Shown: one piece after another, positions 1 through 7,691 of the stretch
Layout of the letters: every line of letters begins with the position of its first letter
Numbering within the stretch: the first letter of the stretch is position 1
Assembly (NCBI RefSeq): GCF_014750685.1
Contig: NZ_JAAXGE010000002.1
Location: forward strand, 744,001 to 808,000
Direction: 5' to 3'
DNA: 64,000 nt
Origin: Bacteroides sp. GM023
Lineage (GTDB): Bacteria; Bacteroidota; Bacteroidia; Bacteroidales; Bacteroidaceae
Program-made: the position numbers and the translations under genes
The notes under the pieces: generated by a model
What the model was told of the DNA's origin: nothing
Databases searched by the model: none
The model's input: only the letters and a program-made list of their open reading frames with translations

Positions 1-10
1 ATAGTTTCAT
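1..10 (-). CDS. Start of a DUF3990-like gene, cut by the window edge
   Basis: Only the first three codons (Met-Lys-Leu) and one further base are visible. The ATG overlaps the TGA stop of the upstream DUF3791 gene as ATGA, which implies translational coupling. DUF3791 genes are often followed by a DUF3990 gene whose product begins much like this, so that identity is inferred from context. Nothing in the protein itself can be judged. Confidence 0.35.
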
Positions 11-231
11 GCTAATACTCCTTTCTCTTTCATATATTGGATAAGATCTTCTACGATATATTCTTTACTGAATGTATGAAGTACGTCATATCCCGGAATC
101 AGATAATCTGCCAGTATCCCGGAAGTACGCAGTAACTCATATGTTTTCCCTGCACTCATTTTCAAAGCATCTGCAAGGCTGCCTACGCAAAAGGTTGTAA
201 AGCTCAACGTTTCAAAATTCATATCTGCCAA
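7..231 (-). CDS. DUF3791 family small protein
   Basis: A 74-residue protein that matches my recollection of the DUF3791 family: a short all-helical protein with a central Lys-Thr-Tyr-Glu-Leu-Leu segment, where a Tyr/Leu-rich helix precedes a Gly-Ile-Leu turn, and a C-terminal helix ending in Lys-Glu-Lys-Gly. The family has no established biochemical function. It commonly forms a two-gene unit with DUF3990 proteins, and some such pairs are suspected to be toxin-antitoxin-like, which is unproven. The gene overlaps the next start codon by ATGA. A clear promoter lies just upstream. Because the predicted transcription start is only about 10 nt before the first ATG, the second ATG (position 222) may be the real start. 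Confidence 0.75.
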   Translation of the reverse strand: MADMNFETLSFTTFCVGSLADALKMSAGKTYELLRTSGILADYLIPGYDVLHTFSKEYIVEDLIQYMKEKGVLA

Positions 232-245
232 TTGATTGTTATTTG

Positions 246-275
246 CAAAAATAACACTAATTCTTCGTAAACCAA
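246..275 (-). promoter_or_regulatory. Bacteroides-type promoter for the DUF3791 gene
   Basis: On the - strand a -33 TTG (273-275) is followed by 19 bp and then TATTTTTG (246-253), which fits the Bacteroides primary-sigma -7 consensus TAnnTTTG. The predicted start is near 239, leaving a very short leader. Confidence 0.7.
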
Positions 276-387
276 TCGGTTCCTTTAGTTTTTATTCGAT
301 TGTTTTGGGTTGTAAGGCAAGCTTGCTCAAGCTCCTTCCTACTTATTCGCTATATATCTATAAATTAGTCTATTAGAGTTTCCTGTA

Positions 388-497
388 ATTTCCATATTAG
401 GAAACGCTAGTTTCCCGGTGTAGATACTCCGGTTTCCCTACGGGGACACGCCCGTTTCCCGGCATCGAAACTGGCGTTTCTTTATAGGGAAACTGTT
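388..497. repeat. Array A: five 22-bp units with a GTTTCCC core
   Basis: Cores start at 388 (ATTTCC variant), 410, 432, 454 and 476 (GTTTC variant), exactly 22 bp apart. The other 15 bp of each unit vary, but four of the five carry a complementary GGAAA, GGGGAC, GAAAC or GGAAAC, so those units are weak dyads. The spacing is about two helical turns, as expected for side-by-side binding of a dimeric protein on one face of the DNA. The units are degenerate, which rules out simple tandem slippage of recent origin. Confidence 0.65.
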
Positions 498-498
498 A

Positions 499-510
499 TG
501 CCCGGGCATG
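499..510. other. Perfect 12-bp palindrome next to array A
   Basis: ATGCCCGGGCAT is perfectly self-complementary. It starts two bases after the last 22-bp unit of array A. It could be an operator or the cap of the array. No function can be assigned. Confidence 0.4.
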
Positions 511-643
511 AAGCTGATAACACCAAAGTACATTAAGCTTTTAGGCTTTGATTGCTTCATCTTTATTCACCTATATTGTTTGAGACTTGACGTTTCAGGT
601 AATATTACCCCACTTATTAGGCATTACCGTATCATTCTTCATG

Positions 644-753
644 TATTAATACTTGATTTCTCAGGTATTAATACCCAAGACTTAGACTGTTAATACTTGA
701 GGCGATAACTATTAATACCTTGTAAACCAGTTATTAATAGCCTAATTAGACGC
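644..753. repeat. Array B: five 22-bp units with a TATTAATAC core
   Basis: Cores lie at 644, 666, 688 (TGTTAATAC), 710 and 732 (TATTAATAG), again exactly 22 bp apart. A degenerate unit may precede them at 622. The first eight bases, TATTAATA, are a perfect palindrome. The core differs entirely from that of array A, but the period is the same. The array lies in non-coding sequence. Confidence 0.65.
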
Positions 754-1006
754 AATCTGTAGTGAGGGCAACTTTTTACTCTCATTGCTGCCACCATAGT
801 TGCTCTCATAGCTGAAATACTGATGAATAAAGGATTTGATGAATTTTGTGGGAGCATGGTAGCAAAATCAATAAAAACTTTTATTTGTAGGAAGATTAAT
901 ATAGTCAAAGAAGCAAGAAATAAGGCTCTCTTCTATTCGGCTCGTATTTAGTGCAAAACTTCTTATATTTATTCCCGTATTTCCGACATAGTTCAAAAAA
1001 AACGTA

Positions 1007-1014
1007 TATCTTTG
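1007..1014 (+). promoter_or_regulatory. -7 box (TATCTTTG) upstream of a hairpin
   Basis: TATCTTTG matches the TAnnTTTG -7 consensus exactly. No good TTG is seen at the usual distance upstream. Transcription would start at about 1019-1021, the first bases of the hairpin described next. Confidence 0.5.
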
Positions 1015-1019
1015 TCACG

Positions 1020-1065
1020 CACTTTCAGCCCATCGGCGTGATGAAACTGGCGGAAAGTGTTTTTT
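1020..1065 (+). terminator. Nested hairpin plus T-run at a predicted transcription start
   Basis: CACTTTC (1020-1026) pairs with GAAAGTG (1053-1059). After a single A/G mismatch, GCC pairs with GGC, and inside that CATC (1031-1034) pairs with GATG (1040-1043). Six Ts follow at 1060-1065. This has the form of an intrinsic terminator, yet it begins at the predicted start of transcription. It would therefore yield an RNA of only about 45 nt or act as an attenuator. No known riboswitch class was recognised. Confidence 0.45.
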
Positions 1066-1401
1066 ATTTCCTATATGGAGTAAATAACGTATTGTCTCTT
1101 GTTCTAGAAATTAGCAAACTTTTATGTGTCAAGAGATGATACAACAGATACTCCGCGTGAATTGCCGTATATCAACATATCCGTGAAAGATGTGTTATAT
1201 ATAAACGATTGGCGTGGGTGTCTGTTGTTATCATTATCTGGCACAAGGGTATTGCTAGCCTCTAGAATGGATAATGGTGCAACAGCATCTGCGCCTTTCT
1301 TGTGTCCGGACGGTTTGTTTCGCGTCCTTGTGTATACCCTAATTATTCTCCGCCCACCGGATTATAGGAAACGCAGATGCTCGTTGTGCTAATATATTAA
1401 G

Positions 1402-1421
1402 AAAAGAGCTTTCACTCTTTT
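1402..1421. terminator. Small AT-rich hairpin before the HTH-like gene
   Basis: AAAAGAG (1402-1408) pairs with CTCTTTT (1415-1421) across a six-base loop. The T-rich 3' arm makes it a weak terminator candidate for transcripts entering from the left. It lies 30 bp before the next start codon. Confidence 0.35.
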
Positions 1422-1450
1422 AAATTGTATAACACATAAAAACGAACACT

Positions 1451-1951
1451 ATGTCGGAATGGATTAGCATAAAAGAAGCGGCTAAGAAATACAATCTTGA
1501 TGAAGAGTATATCCAACTTTGGGCGGATATGAAAGTAGTAACTGCCTATCTCAAGGAATATAATACGGTTGTAGTAAATGATGAATGTCTTCGTGCATTT
1601 TTGAAAGTCAAAGAGCAAGGGGATAGCCTGGCATATGTTAAGATGCTGGAGCGATTTTGTATCAACCAATCCGAGACTTGTGTAACGTATGCCTGTCTCT
1701 TAGGTGCGCGTGATAAGGAAATAGAAATGTATAGAGAAGCAAAAACACAGCGGGATGTATTACGCAGAATGTGGCTGGAGCAGAATGACCAAATGCGGGA
1801 TTTGGCAGTAGAACTTGCGTTAGAGCAAACTTGTTGTTATAAATGTTGGTTGAAGAAGTTATGTATGACAATTAAGAAAATAAAGGCTCGTAGCCGTGTC
1901 AGAATGAGGTTCCCGGTAAGATTGAAGGGGAAAAATAAGAAATCAGAGTGA
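1451..1951 (+). CDS. Hypothetical protein with an excisionase/MerR-like N-terminus
   Basis: A 166-residue protein I cannot name. Residues 4-50 (Trp-Ile-Ser-Ile-Lys-Glu-Ala-Ala-Lys, then Tyr and a second short helix) look like the helix-turn-helix start of excisionase or MerR-type DNA-binding proteins, where Ser-Ile-Lys-Glu-Ala-Ala is a common opening. The middle is charged and helical. Residues 125-135 hold a cluster of cysteines (Cys-Cys-x-x-Cys and one more). The C-terminus is strongly basic (Lys/Arg-rich from about residue 135). No signal peptide or membrane segment is seen. The gene stands alone between gene-poor stretches that carry repeat arrays, so a DNA-binding role is plausible but inferred. 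Confidence 0.6.
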   Translation: MSEWISIKEAAKKYNLDEEYIQLWADMKVVTAYLKEYNTVVVNDECLRAFLKVKEQGDSLAYVKMLERFCINQSETCVTYACLLGARDKEIEMYREAKTQRDVLRRMWLEQNDQMRDLAVELALEQTCCYKCWLKKLCMTIKKIKARSRVRMRFPVRLKGKNKKSE

Positions 1952-2058
1952 TAAATAGCGGTGATAGGTGATAGATGAGGTGATAGGTTGCCGACAACCT
2001 ATCACCATGCCTGAAAGTGCCATGAATAAACTGTTTCAAGATGTCCGGTGATAGGTGA
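1948..2058. repeat. GTGATAGG repeat cluster with a 12-bp-stem hairpin
   Basis: GTGATA occurs at 1948, 1961, 1968, 1980 and 2048, mostly extended to GTGATAGG. The copy at 1979-1990 (GGTGATAGGTTG) is followed by a four-base loop and its perfect complement at 1995-2006, giving a 12-bp stem. No T-run follows, so it is not a standard terminator. The cluster fills much of the gap between the HTH-like gene and the sigma factor gene. Confidence 0.6.
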
Positions 2059-2152
2059 AAGAGAAAAGTGAAAAAACTCTATGTATGTGAGAGAGCTTTT
2101 TTTATTTTCTATTTTGTAAGCCGGCAAGGTCTGCGTTTCTGAAAAAAAACAA

Positions 2153-2160
2153 TATATTTG
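2153..2160 (+). promoter_or_regulatory. -7 box for the first ECF sigma gene
   Basis: TATATTTG matches TAnnTTTG and lies 82 bp before the sigma factor start codon. The -33 region lacks a clear TTG. It is the best candidate promoter for the sigma factor gene. Confidence 0.55.
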
Positions 2161-2241
2161 CATTCGTAAATTTCGCAAAAGTAAGTAGTTACGGTGATTT
2201 TTATGAATTCTGTTTTCTTTTTTCGCAGGTAATGTGACAGT

Positions 2242-2811
2242 ATGAACGATAAAATTGACACCATAGTAGCGGGAGTAAACCGGAAGGATGAAAAGATGTG
2301 GGGCGATTTCTACGATCGTTTTTATGCTGCTTTATGTGTTTATGTTTCCAAGATATTGCCGGTTCCCGATGCGGTGGAAGATTTGGTGCAGGAAGTCTTT
2401 ATTTCTGTATGGGAGGGCAAGCGTACCTTCTCCGATATCAAAGAGCTTACCAACTATCTTTATCGTGCCTGTTATAATAACACCTTATTATATATACGCA
2501 ATAATCAAATCCATGATACCATATTGAATTCTTTAGCCGAAGAAGAAGGTGTAGAGGATGAAGATATGATTTATGCATTGACGGTGAAAGAAGAAATTAT
2601 CCGCCAGTTATATTGCCATATCGAAGAACTTCCCGCCGAACAACGCCGGATTATCCTGATGAGAATCGAAGGATACACTTGGGAAGAGATAGCGGAACGC
2701 CTTGAAATAAGTATCAATACCGTGAAAACTCAAAAGACCCGCAGCTATAAATTCCTCCGCGAAAAGCTGGGCGACTCCATGAATTCTATAATTCTTTGTT
2801 TATTTCTCTAA
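2242..2811 (+). CDS. ECF RNA polymerase sigma factor (Bacteroidetes expansion family)
   Basis: A 189-residue sigma-70-family factor of the extracytoplasmic-function class. The sigma-2 region spans about residues 25-92 and includes Asp-Leu-Val-Gln-Glu-Val-Phe-Ile-Ser-Val-Trp. The sigma-4 helix-turn-helix lies at about 130-175 (Gly-Tyr-Thr-Trp-Glu-Glu-Ile-Ala-Glu, then Ile-Asn-Thr-Val-Lys-Thr). It should direct RNA polymerase to promoters of the adjacent SusC/SusD operon once released by the FecR-type anti-sigma encoded next. A short hydrophobic tail ends the protein, as is common in this family. The FecR gene follows after 248 bp and is separated by a hairpin, so the two may be transcribed separately. 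The sigma/FecR/SusC order is the standard TonB-dependent trans-envelope signalling arrangement. Confidence 0.93.
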   Translation: MNDKIDTIVAGVNRKDEKMWGDFYDRFYAALCVYVSKILPVPDAVEDLVQEVFISVWEGKRTFSDIKELTNYLYRACYNNTLLYIRNNQIHDTILNSLAEEEGVEDEDMIYALTVKEEIIRQLYCHIEELPAEQRRIILMRIEGYTWEEIAERLEISINTVKTQKTRSYKFLREKLGDSMNSIILCLFL

Positions 2812-2850
2812 AAAGATAAAAAAGTCAATCTGCTACTCCTTTATCTTTTT
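2810..2850 (+). terminator. Hairpin between the sigma and anti-sigma genes
   Basis: AAAAAGATAAA (2810-2820) is perfectly complementary to TTTATCTTTTT (2840-2850), an 11-bp AT-rich stem starting within the sigma gene's stop codon. The 3' arm doubles as the U-rich tail. It could terminate or attenuate sigma mRNA. Confidence 0.5.
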
Positions 2851-2920
2851 ATTGATTGATTAAGATTTGTTTTCTTTGTTAAAATCAAAAGCTTTTCTTC
2901 TGTATTGTGACATTATGATA

Positions 2921-2928
2921 TATTTTTG
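2921..2928 (+). promoter_or_regulatory. -7-like box before the FecR gene
   Basis: TATTTTTG matches TAnnTTTG, 131 bp before the FecR start codon and downstream of the sigma-gene hairpin. A TTG lies only 13 bp upstream, closer than usual, so the call is tentative. Confidence 0.4.
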
Positions 2929-3059
2929 CCCCTAAATTCTGATTCTTTATTCTCCTATTTCAAAAAAAGATCATCTTTTTGTCACCCCTTTCCATAAGTT
3001 ATGTATATCTATTATAAAGAAGAATTAAACAGTGTTTAATTAAAAAAAAAGTCAATAAG

Positions 3060-4265
3060 ATGAAGAAGTTCGAAAATGTATATCAAGATGCCGCTTTGAT
3101 GAGGAAGGTTCTTTTAGGAGAAGCTAACGAAACGGAACAGCAAGAACTTGAAAAACGGCTGGCTGAATGCCCGGACTTACAGAAAGTATATGAGCAACTG
3201 CAAAATGGGGAGACATTGAAGGTTGCTTTTGGTGAATATCAAAACTATTCATCAAAGAAGGCTTATCAATCCTTTCTTCAGAAAATCGGACAAATGGAAC
3301 CGAAGGAACAGAAGCGTCGCTCTCGCCGGATTTGGTGGTATGCCGCTGCGGCCGTTGCCACTTTGGTAGTCGCCCTTTCGTTCTACATGTCGAACTATAT
3401 CGCACCGGAAGAAGAAATCAAAGCTTTGATTCAGCCGGGTACCCAACAGGCACAACTGACTTTGCCCGACGGTAGCATTATTGACGTACACAAGAAAGAA
3501 GTAAATGTAATAGTGGACGGTGTCCAAGTAAAATATAAGGAAGGAGTACTGTCCTACCAATCTACCGTTACAACGCAACACGAGGAAAAAAACGTTGAAG
3601 AGCAACCGGCTAAGTCAAATGAACTGGTTATACCGCGTGGGGGTGAAAATACTGTAGTCCTTGCCGATGGAACCACGGTTCATTTGAATGCTGGTTCCAA
3701 ACTAACTTACCCCGTACGTTTTGTCGGTAAACGCAGAACGGTGATTCTGGAAGGTGAAGCCTATTTCGATGTTGTGGCGGATGAGAAACGTCCGTTTGTT
3801 GTGCAGACGCATCTTGGAGAAGTCATCGTACTCGGTACTGCCTTTAATGTAAATGCCTATGCCGACGCTCCTGTCTGCTACACTACGCTGGTGCGTGGAA
3901 AAGTGAAATTCTCCACACCGTATACGGCAGATATAACCTTGTCACCGGGTGAACAGGCAGTGGTTTCTGCCAATGGTTCAGAAAAGCGTGTGGTAGACCT
4001 CGAAGAATATGTAGGTTGGGTGAACGGTGTGTACACCTTCAACAACCGTTCTTTAGGCGAAATAATGCAAACGTTCGAGCGTTGGTACGACATACAGGTT
4101 TATTATGAAACCCCAGCTCTGCGCGACATCGCTTATAGTGGAAGTCTGAAGCGTTACGGAACAATCAACTCATTCCTTGATGCATTAGAATTGACCGGCG
4201 ACCTGACTTATAAGATCAGTGGCCGAAATGTATTGATATACGACGGAATAAAAGACCAAGAATAA
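3060..4265 (+). CDS. FecR-family anti-sigma factor
   Basis: A 401-residue inner-membrane anti-sigma factor. Residues 1-85 are the cytoplasmic sigma-binding part. A membrane helix spans about 92-110 (Trp-Trp-Tyr-Ala-Ala-Ala-Ala-Val-Ala). The periplasmic FecR domain covers about 187-285, with Leu-Ala-Asp-Gly-Thr-Thr-Val-His-Leu-Asn-Ala-Gly-Ser and the later Gly-Thr-Ala-Phe-Asn-Val-Asn hallmark. A DUF4974-type C-terminal domain follows (about 325-395). It is longer than the usual 310-330 residues because an extra strand-rich segment (about 118-185) comes before the FecR core. In the known scheme the STN domain of the cognate SusC-type receptor binds this domain and triggers sigma release. The SusC gene begins 36 bp downstream. 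Confidence 0.93.
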   Translation: MKKFENVYQDAALMRKVLLGEANETEQQELEKRLAECPDLQKVYEQLQNGETLKVAFGEYQNYSSKKAYQSFLQKIGQMEPKEQKRRSRRIWWYAAAAVATLVVALSFYMSNYIAPEEEIKALIQPGTQQAQLTLPDGSIIDVHKKEVNVIVDGVQVKYKEGVLSYQSTVTTQHEEKNVEEQPAKSNELVIPRGGENTVVLADGTTVHLNAGSKLTYPVRFVGKRRTVILEGEAYFDVVADEKRPFVVQTHLGEVIVLGTAFNVNAYADAPVCYTTLVRGKVKFSTPYTADITLSPGEQAVVSANGSEKRVVDLEEYVGWVNGVYTFNNRSLGEIMQTFERWYDIQVYYETPALRDIAYSGSLKRYGTINSFLDALELTGDLTYKISGRNVLIYDGIKDQE

Positions 4266-4301
4266 AAATTAGAATATTAGGTAAAGTTTAATCATTAATT
4301 T

Positions 4302-7300
4302 ATGAGAGAAAAACGATGGCTACTATGTTTTCTAGTGGCAGTGTGCTGTACGTTTAGCACATGGGCTATACCGTCACAGGACAAGACGGTAACTTTGAAC
4401 CTGCACAATGTCTCTATCGAGACTGCCTTGGATGCAGTGAAGAAACAAACAGGTGTGAATATGTTGTACAATTCACAAATGTTTAAGGGAGTTCCACCCG
4501 TATCTATCAACGCCAAAAACGAGAGATGGGATGTGACTCTGAAGTTGATCTTGAATCCGCAAGGGTTTGATTATGTGGTGAAGGATGGCATTGTTGTCAT
4601 TCGCAAAATGCAGTCGGAGAAGCGCGAGAATCGTATTCGCGGTATGGTTGTCGATGCGAATAAAGAACCGATTCCGGGGGCTAGTATCATTGTAAAAGGT
4701 ACTCGTACTGGTACTTCAACGAACATTGAGGGTGAGTTTACACTTGATGTGAAGAGTGATAAAGTTGCTTTGGAGGTTTCTTTTATTGGTATGAAAAAGC
4801 AAACTCTTCAAGTGGATGCTACCCGTAAGAAGATGCTTGAGATAACATTGGTTGACGATGTGAAGGCATTGGAAGATGTGGTCGTAACAGGATATAGCAA
4901 TGTGCGTAAATCTAGCTTTACAGGTAGTTCTACTCAAATAACAGGTGATGATTTGCGTAAAGTATCACAGACAAATGTAATCGGAGCTTTGCAGACATTT
5001 GACCCTTCTTTCCGTTTAGTAAATAATACTCAATTTGGTTCTGACCCAAATGCGCTTCCTGAAATGTATATTCGTGGTCGTTCTGGTTTTGGTGTAAAAG
5101 ATTTAGACAAGGATCAGCTTTCCAAATCAAATCTCGAAAATAATCCGAACCTTCCTACTTTCATTATGGATGGTTTCGAAGTAAGCATCGAGAAGATATA
5201 CGACTTAGACCCTACTCGTATTGAGAGTATGACTATTTTGAAGGATGCTGCCGCTACCGCCATTTATGGTTCTCGCGCGGCAAATGGGGTGATTGTGATT
5301 ACCACTGTTGCTCCGAAACCGGGTGAAGTGCGTATCTCTTATAACTTTACCGGAACATTGGAAATGCCCGATTTGAGTGATTACAACCTGGCAAATGCTT
5401 CGGAAAAGTTGGAAATAGAGCGGCTTGCCGGATTGTATGATAAAGGTAATAATGGCAATAACAGTACGGCAATGGGGATGAATCAGTATTATGAAAGATA
5501 TGCATTGATTCAGAGAGGAGTGGATACCGACTGGTTATCTTTGCCTTTACGCAATGCTTTCAATCATAAGCATAGTATCTATATTGAGGGTGGTACTCCC
5601 AATTTGCGTTATGGCGTCGATGCTTCATACAATGGAACTGATGGTGTAATGAAAGGTTCCGGACGCGACCGTTACAGTGTCGGTTTCTCTTTGGACTATC
5701 GCGTGAAAAAACTGCAAGTTAAGAATACGGTGACTTTCGGACATACCAAGTCAAAGGAATCTCCTTATGGATCTTTCAGTGATTATACGAGTTTACAACC
5801 TTATGATACTCCGTATAAAAATGGAGATTTGGTAAAGACATTGGAATACTCTTTGACAGGAATTACTCAGCTTAATAATCCCTTGTATGAAGCTACGCTG
5901 AGCAATTACCAATGGAGCGCTTACGATGAAGTTATAGATAATTTGAGTGTCAATTGGTATTTGAATGATTATCTGACATTGAAAGGTCAATTTAGCGTGA
6001 CCAAGCAATACACGAGCAGCGAAAATTTCTATGACCCATTGTCTTCGAAGTCATCTGTTTTGTCGGATACGAACGGCAATGCTAATTTGCAAGGTGACTT
6101 GTATACAGGCAAGGGTACCAGCCTTTCCTGGAATACTAACGCATTTTTATACTATACCCGTAGCTTCGGAAAACATAACTTTAATTTCTCCGCTGGTTGG
6201 GAAGCTTCTGCTGCAACTTCGGAGAATACCTCTGCTCACTATCGGGGGTTTCCGTCCGGTCAGTTCAATTCGTTGAATTATGCTGCCGAGGTGTATGGAA
6301 AACCGACCCGTGCGGAGAATACGACACGTCTTGTCAGTGCGCTTGCCACAATGAACTATACTTGGAATGACGTCTATCTGGCAGATGCTTCCGTTCGTTT
6401 CGATGGCTCTTCCGAATTTGGTTCTAATCAGAAATGGGCTCCTTTTTTCTCTGGTGGTGTGGGGGTGAATATTCACAATTATGGCTTTTTGAAAGGCAAT
6501 AAGAATATAAATAAATTGAAAACGCGAATTTCTTATGGACGTACCGGTAAAGTCAACTTCCCTGCTTATGCGGCGACTACAATGTATGAGTCCTTATTCG
6601 ACGAATGGTATATCACTGGTTACGGAGCTGTATTGAAAGCATTAGGTAACAAAGACCTCACATGGGAAAAGACTGATAAATTCAACTTCGGTATTGAGAC
6701 TCAGTTCTTCAATCAACGCCTTACAGTTGATTTTGATTATTATTATGAAAAGACCATCGACTTGATTAATGACGTAACCCTGTCGCAGACTTCCGGATTC
6801 TCTACCTACAAGAATAACATGGGTGAGGTAGAAAATAAAGGTTTTGAAATGCAGATACGGGCTGATATCTACAGAGACCATGACTGGACGATTGCTTTGT
6901 GGGGAAACATGGCACATAATAAGAATAAAATTTTGAAGATTTCCGATTCTCAGAAAGCATATAATGAGCGTGTGGCGAATTTCTATAAAGAAGAACTGAA
7001 GCATCAAGAACTTTATGGTACCCCTGCAACAGACGCTAACTATTCAATCCCTATTCCACAATATGAGGAAGGACAGTCGATGACATCTATTTGGGCGGTT
7101 CGTTCATTGGGTATTGATCCCACAACGGGAAAAGAACTGTTTCTGAACAGAGATGGTTCTATAGCTGACAAGTGGGATGCTACTCAAGAAGTGGTTGTTG
7201 GTAATACGGAACCTAAATTGAACGGTTCGATAGGTTTGAACGCTACCTATAAGAATTGGAGTTTATTTGCCGCTTTCCAATATGAATTTGGCGGACAAGA

Positions 7301-7670
7301 GTATAACCAGACATTGGTAGACCGTGTAGAGAATGCAGATATTCTCGGTAATAATGTAGATTTACGTGTGCTGACTCAACGTTGGCAGAAGCCGGGTGAT
7401 GTAGCGGAATTTAAAAACATTGCGGATAACAAATTGACTACCTTACCTTCATCTCGTTTTGTGCAAGATAATAAATATATCCGCCTGAGTGCCGTAACAT
7501 TGAGTTACGATTTTAACCGTGAATGGATTAAAAAACATCTGCACATGAATATGTTACGTTTGGAGATGAGTTCCAGTGATTTCATTAATTGGCATTCTAT
7601 CCGTCAGGAACGTGGCTTGAGTTATCCTAAATCCTGGAAGATAGACTTTTCGTTAAAAGCACAATTCTGA
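4302..7670 (+). CDS. SusC/RagA-type TonB-dependent transporter with STN domain
   Basis: A 1122-residue outer-membrane TonB-linked transporter. After a signal peptide (about 1-24) come an STN signalling domain (about 28-105), a carboxypeptidase-regulatory-like domain (about 113-190, Gly-Met-Val-Val-Asp-Ala-Asn-Lys-Glu-Pro-Ile-Pro-Gly-Ala), a plug (about 195-340, with the SusC hallmarks Glu-Asp-Val-Val-Val-Thr-Gly-Tyr and Ala-Ala-Ala-Thr-Ala-Ile-Tyr-Gly-Ser-Arg-Ala) and a beta-barrel ending in Phe. The STN domain fits direct control of the FecR/ECF pair upstream. With the SusD protein encoded 21 bp downstream it should form the import complex. Because the cargo genes are peptidases, peptides are the likely substrate, by analogy with RagAB of Porphyromonas gingivalis. 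That substrate is inferred. Confidence 0.95.
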   Translation: MREKRWLLCFLVAVCCTFSTWAIPSQDKTVTLNLHNVSIETALDAVKKQTGVNMLYNSQMFKGVPPVSINAKNERWDVTLKLILNPQGFDYVVKDGIVVIRKMQSEKRENRIRGMVVDANKEPIPGASIIVKGTRTGTSTNIEGEFTLDVKSDKVALEVSFIGMKKQTLQVDATRKKMLEITLVDDVKALEDVVVTGYSNVRKSSFTGSSTQITGDDLRKVSQTNVIGALQTFDPSFRLVNNTQFGSDPNALPEMYIRGRSGFGVKDLDKDQLSKSNLENNPNLPTFIMDGFEVSIEKIYDLDPTRIESMTILKDAAATAIYGSRAANGVIVITTVAPKPGEVRISYNFTGTLEMPDLSDYNLANASEKLEIERLAGLYDKGNNGNNSTAMGMNQYYERYALIQRGVDTDWLSLPLRNAFNHKHSIYIEGGTPNLRYGVDASYNGTDGVMKGSGRDRYSVGFSLDYRVKKLQVKNTVTFGHTKSKESPYGSFSDYTSLQPYDTPYKNGDLVKTLEYSLTGITQLNNPLYEATLSNYQWSAYDEVIDNLSVNWYLNDYLTLKGQFSVTKQYTSSENFYDPLSSKSSVLSDTNGNANLQGDLYTGKGTSLSWNTNAFLYYTRSFGKHNFNFSAGWEASAATSENTSAHYRGFPSGQFNSLNYAAEVYGKPTRAENTTRLVSALATMNYTWNDVYLADASVRFDGSSEFGSNQKWAPFFSGGVGVNIHNYGFLKGNKNINKLKTRISYGRTGKVNFPAYAATTMYESLFDEWYITGYGAVLKALGNKDLTWEKTDKFNFGIETQFFNQRLTVDFDYYYEKTIDLINDVTLSQTSGFSTYKNNMGEVENKGFEMQIRADIYRDHDWTIALWGNMAHNKNKILKISDSQKAYNERVANFYKEELKHQELYGTPATDANYSIPIPQYEEGQSMTSIWAVRSLGIDPTTGKELFLNRDGSIADKWDATQEVVVGNTEPKLNGSIGLNATYKNWSLFAAFQYEFGGQEYNQTLVDRVENADILGNNVDLRVLTQRWQKPGDVAEFKNIADNKLTTLPSSRFVQDNKYIRLSAVTLSYDFNREWIKKHLHMNMLRLEMSSSDFINWHSIRQERGLSYPKSWKIDFSLKAQF

Positions 7671-7691
7671 TAATTAAGGAGAACAAAGAAT

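Larger units (their letters stand above)
232..1450. other. Gene-poor stretch with two 22-bp-period arrays
   Basis: About 1.2 kb without a convincing coding region. Short open frames exist here (508-693, 951-1139, 1126-1392) but show no recognisable domain, signal peptide or ribosome binding site. What it does hold is listed separately: the DUF3791 promoter, array A (388-497), a 12-bp palindrome (499-510), array B (644-753), a promoter abutting a terminator-like hairpin (1007-1065), and a small hairpin (1402-1421). I see nothing in 1066-1401. Confidence 0.6.

Noticed and set aside
388..753. A CRISPR array, because of the regular repeats
   Set aside because: Units are 22 bp with a 7-9 bp core and no separate repeat/spacer structure. 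No cas genes are present.
508..753. Small open frames (508-693 + and 690-908 -)
   Set aside because: They overlap array B and have repeat-derived composition.
951..1139. A 62-residue open frame on the + strand
   Set aside because: It runs through the promoter and terminator-like hairpin at 1007-1065 and shows no domain or signal.
1126..1392. An 88-residue open frame on the + strand
   Set aside because: No recognisable domain, no convincing ribosome binding site, and odd composition. Left as non-coding.
1979..2006. An intrinsic terminator at the 12-bp inverted repeat
   Set aside because: No T-run follows on either strand.
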